Positions 27,193 through 34,628 of a stretch of DNA of 64,000 bases are shown in pieces. Position 1 is the stretch's first letter. Every line of letters begins with the position of its first letter. This DNA comes from Marinibacterium anthonyi (lineage in GTDB: Bacteria; Pseudomonadota; Alphaproteobacteria; Rhodobacterales; Rhodobacteraceae). The notes beneath the pieces are model-generated. The model did not search any database and was not told the DNA's origin. It saw nothing but the letters and a program-made list of their open reading frames with translations. The position numbers and the translations under genes are program-made. The stretch covers positions 496,001 through 560,000 of the forward strand of contig CP031585.1 of NCBI GenBank assembly GCA_003217735.2, given 5' to 3'.

Positions 27193-28065
27193 TTAGCGTT
27201 TGCCGTAGTACAGGCCGACGACGTGTTCGGCCTCGGCGAAGAACAGCCAGCGGGAGGCCAGCATTCCGGCGATCATCGAGATCGCGGCAAGCCCCGCCAG
27301 CGCATGGGTGAAGGGCAGGCAGATCAGGATCAGCGGCAGGGCGAAGCCAAGGGCAAAGGCGATGATCCTGAGCTTTCGGGCGTGTTTGCGGCCGACCACG
27401 TAGACCATTTCGCGCAGCAGGTAGTTGGTGCCGGTGTGCGGCGGTTCGAAAGCCCGGACCTTGCCGATTGATCCCAGTCCGGTGGCCGTGGCCATGTCGG
27501 TGCCCGAGGTGGCGAAGGCCTTGTCGCCCTTTGCCCACCAGGCCAGCTGCACCGCCCCGGCCAGCAGCAGCAGCCAGCGCGCGACCGCGATCTGTCCCGC
27601 CAGCACCGCGCCGCCGGACAGGGCGAAGGCCAGGAACAGCGCGGGCGTCAGGGGGGAATGCCATCGCGGCACGGTCTTCAGCTGGGTGTAGATCATCGAG
27701 GTGGTGACCACCGCCCCGAGGCTGAGCGCGGCGCCGAGCAGGCCAAGCGCCGTCCAGCGTGACCCAAAAAACACCAGCCCCGCGCCGTAGACCCCCATGA
27801 CCACCAGCGCCGCGACCGAGGCCCAGGCCTCGCGGCTGAGCCAGCTTGTGCGCCACTGGGTGAAGGCGCGCAGCGCCCGTTCCGGGTGGCCCAGGTGGAA
27901 GGTCGACGCCATCAGCCCGCCGACCGCCAGCAAATAGGCGAGGACGAAGAAGACGAAGGCGACCCAGCCGGTGACGGCCGGCCATCCCATCCCCAGCCAG
28001 AACAGCAGCCCGAAGCCAAGCCCCGAGAGCGTGGTGAACAGGATGACCGAACGGGCGGGATGCAT
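27193..28065 (-). CDS. soeC: Sulfite dehydrogenase membrane anchor subunit SoeC (DmsC family)
   Basis: 290 residues with eight predicted transmembrane helices, matching DmsC-type quinone-reactive anchors (SVILFTTLSGLGFGLLF, AYLLAVGGLMASTFHLGHPERA, where the HLGHP turn is a family hallmark, and NYLLREMVYVVGR). It would pass electrons from the Fe-S subunit to the quinone pool. The start is 1 base past the soeB stop. Last gene of the soeA-ribD-like-soeB-soeC operon; assignment to Soe rather than DmsC rests on the adjacent xsc. Confidence 0.85.
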   Translation of the reverse strand: MHPARSVILFTTLSGLGFGLLFWLGMGWPAVTGWVAFVFFVLAYLLAVGGLMASTFHLGHPERALRAFTQWRTSWLSREAWASVAALVVMGVYGAGLVFFGSRWTALGLLGAALSLGAVVTTSMIYTQLKTVPRWHSPLTPALFLAFALSGGAVLAGQIAVARWLLLLAGAVQLAWWAKGDKAFATSGTDMATATGLGSIGKVRAFEPPHTGTNYLLREMVYVVGRKHARKLRIIAFALGFALPLILICLPFTHALAGLAAISMIAGMLASRWLFFAEAEHVVGLYYGKR

Positions 28066-28066
28066 G

Positions 28067-28816
28067 TCAGAGCTTCTCCAGCGCCCGGTCGAGCCAGGCC
28101 AGGAACCCCTGGGGTTCGTCGGCCAAGGGCGCCAGGTAGGGGGCCAGCACGTCGATGTCGCCTTCCATCCGGTCCCTGGGGCGCGGCGGAAGGTACTTGT
28201 TGACCGGCGCGGTGCCCTGTTCGGGCATCAGGTCGATGCCGCCCCGGTCGGTGACCAGCAGCGACACCGCGCTGTCGGGATCCGCGAGATCCCCGAAATG
28301 GCGCGCGCCGGCGGGGCAGGTGCGGACGCAGGCGGGAACGCGGTCTTCTTCCGGCAGATGGTCGTTGTAGATCCGGTCGACACACAGGGTGCATTTCTTC
28401 ATGACGCCCGCCGCCTGGTCCATTTCCCGCGCGCCATAGGGGCAGGCCCAGGCGCAAAGGCCGCAGCCGATGCAGGCGTCCTCGTTGACCAGGACGATCC
28501 CGTCCTCGACCCGCTTGTAGGACGCGCCGGTGGGGCAGACGGTGACGCAGGGCGCCTGGTCGCAATGCAGGCAGGATTTGGGGAAGTGGAACAGCTGGGC
28601 CGCGCCGGTGTCGGGCTGGACCTCGTAGGAATGGACGCGGTTGAGGAAGGTGCCGGAGGGCGCCGCGCCGTAAGGATCCTGGTCCGACAGGGGCGCGCCG
28701 TAGTTTTCGGTGTTCCAGCCCTTGCAGGCGATGACGCAGGCGTGACAGCCGACACAGGTGTCCAGGTCGATCACCAGGCCCAGCTTGCGGTCGGTGCGAT
28801 CGGGCAGCGTGGTCAT
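28067..28816 (-). CDS. soeB: Sulfite dehydrogenase iron-sulfur subunit SoeB
   Basis: 249 residues of the DmsB/PsrB type with ligands for four [4Fe-4S] clusters: CVGCHACVIACKGW, CLHCDQAPCVTVCPTGA, CIGCGLCAWACPYG and KKCTLCVDRI with PACVRTCPAGA. No signal peptide, so it stays in the cytoplasm with SoeA, as described for SoeABC of Allochromatium and roseobacters. Its ATG overlaps the stop of the RibD-like gene (28813-28816). Confidence 0.87.
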   Translation of the reverse strand: MTTLPDRTDRKLGLVIDLDTCVGCHACVIACKGWNTENYGAPLSDQDPYGAAPSGTFLNRVHSYEVQPDTGAAQLFHFPKSCLHCDQAPCVTVCPTGASYKRVEDGIVLVNEDACIGCGLCAWACPYGAREMDQAAGVMKKCTLCVDRIYNDHLPEEDRVPACVRTCPAGARHFGDLADPDSAVSLLVTDRGGIDLMPEQGTAPVNKYLPPRPRDRMEGDIDVLAPYLAPLADEPQGFLAWLDRALEKL

Positions 28817-29346
28817 GGGCGCGGTCTTTCATAGATCGACTGGACAAGGCCCCGGGCCAGCGTTTCGGTGTGGACATGGCTCAGGCGAAGCGGCCCCGGA
28901 AGGGATCCGAAGAGCGGCGTTCCGCCACCCAGAAGGACCGGGACGCGGGTCAGGATCATCCGGTCGATGGCGTCGGCCGCCAGGAAATCCTGCGCGACAC
29001 GGCCGCCGTCGATGTAGAGCCTGGTATGACCGCGTTTCGCCAGTGTCGCGGTGATCTCCGCGGGAATGCCGGCCAGGATTTCGGCCTTGCCGGTCAGTGC
29101 TTTGGGCAGGGCGGTCAACGCGCGGGACAGAACGAAGACCGGTTTCGCATAGGGCCAGTCGATGCCGAAGCCCAGCACGGTTTCAAAGGTGGTACGCCCC
29201 ATGACAATGGCGTCGATGCCATCCATGAAGGCCGCGTAGCCGAAGTCGCCGTCTTGCGCCGCCGCGCCTTCGGACAGCCAGCCCAGCCCGCCGTCCCGGT
29301 CGGCGATGTAGCCGTCGAGGCTGGTCGCGATGAAGAGGCTGTTCAT
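28813..29346 (-). CDS. RibD C-terminal/dihydrofolate reductase-like protein inserted in the soe operon
   Basis: 177 residues of the DHFR-like fold: MNSLFIATSLDGYIADRDGG opens the domain, IVMGRTTFETV is the dinucleotide-binding helix, and YIDGGRVAQDFLAADAIDRM with GGGTPLF is the RibD-C signature. It should bind NADPH and reduce an unidentified pterin- or flavin-like or other substrate. Both ends overlap neighbours by ATGA (soeA stop, soeB start), so it is translated in step with the molybdoenzyme. It is not a known component of Soe or Dms enzymes; a role in cofactor supply or a chance insertion are both possible. Confidence 0.88.
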   Translation of the reverse strand: MNSLFIATSLDGYIADRDGGLGWLSEGAAAQDGDFGYAAFMDGIDAIVMGRTTFETVLGFGIDWPYAKPVFVLSRALTALPKALTGKAEILAGIPAEITATLAKRGHTRLYIDGGRVAQDFLAADAIDRMILTRVPVLLGGGTPLFGSLPGPLRLSHVHTETLARGLVQSIYERPRP

Positions 29347-32117
29347 GATTGCGCCCCGTGCGGGGGGCGGATGGGGGGAAAGGCGGGCTGCGCCTCGGCG
29401 CGGGGATCGACCTTTATCAGCCGGACCTTCAGGTCGAACCAGGCCGCCTGCCCGGTCACCGGGTCCGAGTTCGACCAGCGCAGGCCGTCGCCTTTGGGCG
29501 GCAGCAGTTCATGGATCAGGTGGTTCAGCAGGAACCCCTTCGTCGCCTCCGGCGCCCCCGGATCCAGCGCCCAGGCGCCCTTGCGCTTGCCGATGGCGTT
29601 CCAGGTCCAGACGGTATTGCCGTTCAGCGCGGCCATCTCGGCCACCGGCACCGTGATGGATCCGTGGGCCGAGGTGACCCGCACCCAGTCGCCATCCGCC
29701 AGGCCATGGGCGCGCATGAGGGGCGTCGGCACGTACAGCGGGTTGCGCCCGTGGATCTGGCGCAGCCAGGCGTTCTGGCTGCCCCAGGAATGGTACATGG
29801 CCATGGGCCGCTGGGTGAGGGCGTGGATGGGGAAATCGGTTTTCCCGGGCGGGGACCAGGCGGGCAGCGGGTCCATCGCCTCGCGCACGCGGGCGCGCAG
29901 GGGATCGGGGGGCTGGCGGTCTCCGTGGCCCTCGGCGGCGTGCTGGAAGCGGCGCATGGGTTCGACGTAAAGCTGAAAGAGATAGGGCTGGGGCGCGTCA
30001 TAGAAGCCGGTCTTGACGGCCCAGTCCTGGTAGATCGTGTTCCAGGGTTTGTAATAGGCGGCGTTTTCCGGAACGTGGGAGATCCAGAATCCCCCCGCTT
30101 CGATGTAGCGCTGCAACTGGTCGGGGTTCGGTGACCCGCGCCCGCCTTCGGCGTGCGACGACCCACCCACCCCCGAACCATCATCCCGCCACCCGGCCAG
30201 CGGGCCGATGCCCGGGCGGCGTTCGTGGGTCGTGATGTAATCGGCGTAATCCTGGTAAAGCGGCACACCGTCCCTGGTGAACCCCGGCAGGCCCAGGCGG
30301 TTGGCCAGCTGGATCAGGACCGTCTGAAAGCCGCGCACGTCGCGGTCGGGTTCCACCACCGGCCAGCGGATCGCGTCGGCGGCGGCATCGGCCTCGCAGA
30401 TCGGGCGGTCGAGCAGCGAGATGCAGTCGTGGCGTTCCAGGTAGGTCGTGTCGGGCAGGATCAGGTCGGCATAGGAGACCATCTCCGAGGAATAGGCGTC
30501 CGAGTAGATGATATGCGGGATGCGGTAGGCGCCGGTGTCGTCGGTATCGGTCAGCATCTGCATGACGCCGGCCGTGTTCATCGACGAATTCCACGCCATG
30601 TTCGCCATGTACAGGAACAGCGTGTCGATCCTGTAGGGATCGCCGGCATGGGCGTTCGAGATCACCATGTGCATCAGCCCATGGGCCGACATCGGGTTTT
30701 CCCAGGTGAAGGCCTTGTCGATGCGCGCCGCGCTGCCGTCGGGTTTGAGAGCCAGGTCCTGCGGGCCCTGCGGAAAGCCCAGGTGGGGGCCATCCAGCGG
30801 GCCGCCGGGCTGGACCTTGCAATGGGGGCGGGGATGGGCGTGGGCCGGTTTCGGGTAGGGCGGCTTGAAGCGGAAGCCGCCGGGGGTTTCGACCGTGCCC
30901 AGCAGGATCTGCAGGATGTGCAGGGCGCGGGCGGTCTGGAACCCGTTGGCATGGGCCGAAATGCCGCGCATGGCGTGAAAGCTGACCGGGCGGCCCGTCA
31001 TCGTTTCGTGCCGCTCGCCGCGGAAATCGGTCCAGGGACGGTTCAGGGTGATGGCCTTGTCAAAGGCGGTGCGGGCGATTTCACCCGCCAGCGCGCGGAT
31101 GCGCGGGGCGGGGATGCCACAGGTCTCGGCCACCGCTTCGGGGGCGTATTTCGGGTCAAGATACCGCGTGACGAGCGCGTGGAAGACCGGGCGGTGGGTG
31201 AAACCGTCGACGGTGTGGGTGGCGGACAGGTCGGGCCGGATGCCGGGGCGGTCGAAGGGCGCGGGCTGGCCGGTGCGGCGGTCGATGACCAGCGGTTTGC
31301 CGTCGGCGTCGCGCAGGAAGAGACCGTCGGCGTCCAGCAGCACGGGGGCGTTGGTGTAGCGGGCGAGGTAGTCGAGATCGACCTTGCCGGCCTTCAGCAG
31401 CACGTGGACCAGCGACAGGATCAGCGCCATGTCGGTGCCCGGCGTGATGCCCAGCCATTCGTCGGCGATGGCGTTGTAGCCCGACCGGATCGGGTTGATG
31501 CCGATGACCTTCGCGCCGCGCGCCTTCAGCTTGCCCAGGCCGATCTTGATCGGGTTGCTGTCGTGATCTTCGGCCACGCCGAACAGCAGGAACAGCTTGG
31601 TATGATCCCAGTCGGGTTGACCGAATTCCCAGAAGGCGCCGCCCATCGTGTAGATGCCCGCCGCCGCCATGTTGACCGAACAGAACCCGCCGTGCGCCGC
31701 GTAATTCGGCGTGCCGAAGTTCTGCGCCCAGAACGAGGTGAAGGATTGCGACTGATCGCGGCCGGTGAAAAAGGCGAGTTTTTCGGGGGTCTCATCGCGG
31801 ATCGGCTTCAGCCAGCTGACGGCCAGGTCCAGCGCCTCGTCCCAGGTGATCTCCTGGAACTGGCCCGATCCGCGGGGGCCGGTGCGTTTCAAGGGCGCGC
31901 GCAGGCGGGAGGGCGCGGTGTGTTGCATGATGCCCGCCGCGCCCTTGGCGCACAGGACGCCGCGGTTCACAGGGTGGTCGCGGTTGCCTTCGATATAGCT
32001 GACCTTGCCCGCCTTCAGGTGCACGTTGATGCCGCAGCGGCAGGCGCACATGTAGCAGGTCGTCTTGCGGATCTCGTCCGAGACCTTGGGGGATGTGTCC
32101 AGGGCGGGTTGGTTCAT
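29343..32117 (-). CDS. soeA: Molybdopterin oxidoreductase, sulfite dehydrogenase catalytic subunit SoeA
   Basis: 924 residues of the DMSO-reductase family. The N-terminal [4Fe-4S] ligands are Cys21, Cys24, Cys28 and Cys56 (C-x2-C-x3-C), and Cys146 in GGFCSVNM is the likely molybdenum ligand. Bis-MGD-binding segments include INPIRSGYNAIADEWLGITPGTD and the C-terminal GSQNAWLRQIHGRNP. There is no Tat signal, in line with the cytoplasmic SoeA. It would oxidise sulfite, released by Xsc, to sulfate with electrons passing to SoeB and SoeC. Other members of this family reduce polysulfide or oxidise arsenite; the adjoining xsc decides the call. Confidence 0.87.
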   Translation of the reverse strand: MNQPALDTSPKVSDEIRKTTCYMCACRCGINVHLKAGKVSYIEGNRDHPVNRGVLCAKGAAGIMQHTAPSRLRAPLKRTGPRGSGQFQEITWDEALDLAVSWLKPIRDETPEKLAFFTGRDQSQSFTSFWAQNFGTPNYAAHGGFCSVNMAAAGIYTMGGAFWEFGQPDWDHTKLFLLFGVAEDHDSNPIKIGLGKLKARGAKVIGINPIRSGYNAIADEWLGITPGTDMALILSLVHVLLKAGKVDLDYLARYTNAPVLLDADGLFLRDADGKPLVIDRRTGQPAPFDRPGIRPDLSATHTVDGFTHRPVFHALVTRYLDPKYAPEAVAETCGIPAPRIRALAGEIARTAFDKAITLNRPWTDFRGERHETMTGRPVSFHAMRGISAHANGFQTARALHILQILLGTVETPGGFRFKPPYPKPAHAHPRPHCKVQPGGPLDGPHLGFPQGPQDLALKPDGSAARIDKAFTWENPMSAHGLMHMVISNAHAGDPYRIDTLFLYMANMAWNSSMNTAGVMQMLTDTDDTGAYRIPHIIYSDAYSSEMVSYADLILPDTTYLERHDCISLLDRPICEADAAADAIRWPVVEPDRDVRGFQTVLIQLANRLGLPGFTRDGVPLYQDYADYITTHERRPGIGPLAGWRDDGSGVGGSSHAEGGRGSPNPDQLQRYIEAGGFWISHVPENAAYYKPWNTIYQDWAVKTGFYDAPQPYLFQLYVEPMRRFQHAAEGHGDRQPPDPLRARVREAMDPLPAWSPPGKTDFPIHALTQRPMAMYHSWGSQNAWLRQIHGRNPLYVPTPLMRAHGLADGDWVRVTSAHGSITVPVAEMAALNGNTVWTWNAIGKRKGAWALDPGAPEATKGFLLNHLIHELLPPKGDGLRWSNSDPVTGQAAWFDLKVRLIKVDPRAEAQPAFPPIRPPHGAQS

Positions 32118-32165
32118 GTCGGGCCGAGGCTAGGACAGAAAGGGCGGTCGCGCGACAGATTTCTT

Positions 32166-32196
32166 GATACGGGCATCTATTTGGAACGCCCGTATC
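32166..32196. promoter_or_regulatory. 9-bp inverted repeat upstream of soeA
   Basis: GATACGGGC (32166-32174) and GCCCGTATC (32188-32196), perfect, spacer 13 bases. It is 49-79 bases before the soeA start and 92 bases beyond the xsc stop. As operator it could make soe expression partly independent of xsc. A weak stem TCCCG/CGGGA with a following T5 on the - strand (32262-32284) may end xsc transcripts. Confidence 0.5.
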
Positions 32197-32287
32197 GTTC
32201 GCCCTGCCGCAGTGGGATAATTTTTCGAAAACCCGTGCCGCGCGCGGTAAAGATCTTTCGGTGAAAAATCCCGGCGCGCGCGGGAGG

Positions 32288-34063
32288 TCAGACGGTCTGG
32301 GGCCGCATGTCGGCCGGGTCGATCCCTGCGACCTCGACCGGTTTCTTCATCGCGTCGCGGCGGAAGGGTTCGCCCAGTTCCTGGTTGATCAGCGCCTCGA
32401 TCAGGGTGGTGCGGCCATGTTCCATCTGGTCCCTGATCGCCGTCGTCAGCGCCTCGGTCAGCGCCTCCATGGTCCGCGCGACGATCCCCTGAAGGCCGCA
32501 GGCCTTGGCGATCCCGGCATAGGTCACGTCGTCGTCCAGCTCTGTGCCGACGAAATTGTCATCGTACCACAGCGTCGAATTCCGCTTCTCGGCGCCCCAC
32601 TGGTAGTTGCGAAAGACAACCATGGTGATCGCCGGCCATTCCTTGCGCCCGATCGCCGTGAGTTCGGTGACCGCGATCCCGAAGGCGCCATCGCCGGCAA
32701 AGCCGACCACCGGGACATCCGGGCAACCGATCTTGGCGCCCACGATTGACGGCAGGCCATAGCCACAGGGGCCGAACAGGCCGGGCGCCAGGTATTTGCG
32801 CCCTTCCTCGAACGCCGGGTAGGCGTTGCCGATGGCGCAGTTGTTGCCGATGTCGGACGAGATGATCGCCTCGCGTGGCAGCGCGGACTGGATGGCGCGC
32901 CAGGCCATGCGGGGGCTCATCCAGTCGGGCTTGTCGGCGCGGGCGCGGGCGTTCCAGGTGGTGCCCGGATCGTCGTCTTCGTGGTCCATGGACGACAGCT
33001 GCTGCGCCCAGCGGGACTTGGTTTCGGCAATCAGCGCCTTGCGGTCGGCGCGGCCGTCGTCGCCGGCGGTGTCAGACAGCTTTTCCAGCAGGGTGGTCGC
33101 CACGGCCCTGGCGTCGCCCACGATCCCGACCGAGATCTTCTTGGTCAGCCCGATCCGGTTCGGGTTCAGGTCCACCTGGATGATTTTCGCGTCCTTCGGC
33201 CAGTAGTCGATGCCATATCCCGGCAGGGTCGAGAACGGGTTCAGCCGCGTTCCCAGCGCCAGAACCACATCTGCCTTCGAGATCAGCTCCATCCCCGCCT
33301 TGGACCCGTTGTACCCCAGCGGACCGGCGAACAGCGGATGCGAGCCGGGGAAGGCGTCGTTGTGCTGGTAACCGACGCAGACCGGCGCATCGAGCCGTTC
33401 GGCCAGCGCCATGGAGGCCGGGATGGCGCCGGACAGGACCACGCCGGCGCCGTTCAGGATCACCGGGAACTTGGCCTGGCTCAGCAGCTCGCCGGCCTCT
33501 TGCAAGGCCGTCCCGCCGCCCGTGGGGCGTTCGAATTCCACCACCTCGGGGATTTCGATGTCGATGACCTGGGTCCAGAAATCGCGCGGCATGTTGATCT
33601 GGGCGGGGGCACAGGCGCGTTTCGCCTGGATGATCACCCGGTTCAGAACCTCGGCCACGCGCGACGGGTCGCGGACCTCTTCCTGGTAGGCGACCATGTC
33701 CTGGAACAGGGCCATCTGTTCGACCTCCTGGAACCCGCCCTGGCCCAGGGTCTTGTTGGCCGCCTGGGGCGTGACCAGCAGCAGCGGCGAGTGGTTCCAG
33801 TAGGCGGTTTTCACGGCGGTGACGAAATTGGTGATGCCGGGCCCGTTCTGGGCGATCATCATCGACATCTTGCCAGTGGCCCGGGTGTAGCCATCGGCCA
33901 TCATGCCCCCCGATCCTTCGTGGGCGCAGTCCCAGAAGGTGATGCCCGCGCGCGGGAACAGGTCCGATATCGGCATGAAGGCGGAGCCGATGATGCCGAA
34001 GGCATGTTCGATCCCGTGGCGCTGCAGGGTTTTGACGAAGGCCTCTTCGGTGGTCATTTTCAT
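32288..34063 (-). CDS. xsc: Sulfoacetaldehyde acetyltransferase
   Basis: 591-residue ThDP enzyme that converts sulfoacetaldehyde and phosphate to acetyl phosphate and sulfite, the desulfonation step for taurine, isethionate and sulfoacetate. The opening KMTTEEAFVKTLQRHGIEHA and FGIIGSAFMPISDLFP are characteristic of Xsc rather than acetolactate synthase. The ThDP-Mg motif begins GDGAFGIAVTEL and ends at VVFRN. GFQEVEQMALFQDM is also an Xsc-typical stretch. pta and tpa, usual partners, are not in the window. Upstream lie TauR-box-like repeats (34150-34182). Confidence 0.96.
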   Translation of the reverse strand: MKMTTEEAFVKTLQRHGIEHAFGIIGSAFMPISDLFPRAGITFWDCAHEGSGGMMADGYTRATGKMSMMIAQNGPGITNFVTAVKTAYWNHSPLLLVTPQAANKTLGQGGFQEVEQMALFQDMVAYQEEVRDPSRVAEVLNRVIIQAKRACAPAQINMPRDFWTQVIDIEIPEVVEFERPTGGGTALQEAGELLSQAKFPVILNGAGVVLSGAIPASMALAERLDAPVCVGYQHNDAFPGSHPLFAGPLGYNGSKAGMELISKADVVLALGTRLNPFSTLPGYGIDYWPKDAKIIQVDLNPNRIGLTKKISVGIVGDARAVATTLLEKLSDTAGDDGRADRKALIAETKSRWAQQLSSMDHEDDDPGTTWNARARADKPDWMSPRMAWRAIQSALPREAIISSDIGNNCAIGNAYPAFEEGRKYLAPGLFGPCGYGLPSIVGAKIGCPDVPVVGFAGDGAFGIAVTELTAIGRKEWPAITMVVFRNYQWGAEKRNSTLWYDDNFVGTELDDDVTYAGIAKACGLQGIVARTMEALTEALTTAIRDQMEHGRTTLIEALINQELGEPFRRDAMKKPVEVAGIDPADMRPQTV

Positions 34064-34149
34064 CGCGGCGGTTCCCCCGGTTCACGCAGTTGGGGCCCGC
34101 GGGTGCGCGGGCCGGTCCCGCGAACGGTATGACCCGGCCCGCCGTCCGG

Positions 34150-34182
34150 ATAGGGCCAGACGTCAGATCGATTTAAGGCCAG
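34150..34182 (-). promoter_or_regulatory. TauR-box-like direct repeats upstream of xsc
   Basis: On the - strand CTGGCCTTAA (34182-34173) is followed by CTGGCCCTAT (34159-34150), 23 bases start to start. They resemble the CTGGACYTAA repeats that I recall for TauR of Rhodobacter capsulatus. The pair is 87-119 bases before the xsc start codon, an activator position, and a similar pair lies near the regulator gene. Confidence 0.55.
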
Positions 34183-34228
34183 ATGCGCGGGGCTGCACCG
34201 CAGGGTTCCGCCGCAGGGTTATGCGGGG

Positions 34229-34570
34229 TTATGCAGGCGTCTGCTGGTGCGACAGCAGCTCCCAGCCGCCTTTGCCGCGCACATAGGTGCTGGAACAGTA
34301 GGCGGTGTAGGGATCGGACCCTTCGCGCTGGCCGGTGGCCTTGTAGGCCAGCACCACGGTGTCCGCCGACACCGTCTCGGCTTGGTCCTGGAAATCGACC
34401 TCGGCCCAGCGGGGCGCGCCGGTCAGGGTTTCGGTGATCGCCGAGCCTGACAGGATGCCCACCGGTGCGGGAAGGACCATGCAGGCGGCTTCGGCCATGT
34501 GGCTGTGGTGGAATTCCGGCCCGTCGAGCCAGAAGTGCCGTTCCGTGGTCCAATGTTCTTCGAATGCCAT
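34229..34570 (-). CDS. Small NTF2-like/SnoaL-like fold protein
   Basis: 113 residues. MAFEEHWTTERHFWLDGPEFH begins with an N-terminal helix and the SSTYVRGKGGWELLSHQQTP end is the closing strands of an NTF2-like cone fold (DUF4440-like). DTVVLAYKATGQREGSDPYTAY fits the middle sheet. Catalytic residues of steroid isomerases are not evident. ATG 34570 has an AAGGGGG site; an upstream in-frame ATG (34594) lies inside an inverted repeat. Situated between xsc and the TauR-like regulator in the same direction; function unknown. Confidence 0.7.
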   Translation of the reverse strand: MAFEEHWTTERHFWLDGPEFHHSHMAEAACMVLPAPVGILSGSAITETLTGAPRWAEVDFQDQAETVSADTVVLAYKATGQREGSDPYTAYCSSTYVRGKGGWELLSHQQTPA

Positions 34571-34586
34571 GGGGCACCCCCTTTCG

Positions 34587-34603
34587 GTTGACATGAGGTC
34601 AAC
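34587..34603. promoter_or_regulatory. Palindrome upstream of the NTF2-like gene
   Basis: GTTGAC (34587-34592), ATGAG, GTCAAC (34598-34603): perfect 6-bp arms, 17-33 bases before the ATG of the NTF2-like gene and just after the regulator's stop. A candidate operator for a dimeric GntR-type protein. Confidence 0.45.
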
Positions 34604-34628
34604 GCGTGGGCGGGGGCACTGTTCCGGG

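Noticed and set aside
29343-32117. DMSO reductase DmsA
   Set aside because: No Tat signal peptide and direct proximity to xsc favour the cytoplasm-facing sulfite dehydrogenase SoeA; the family resemblance alone would not decide.
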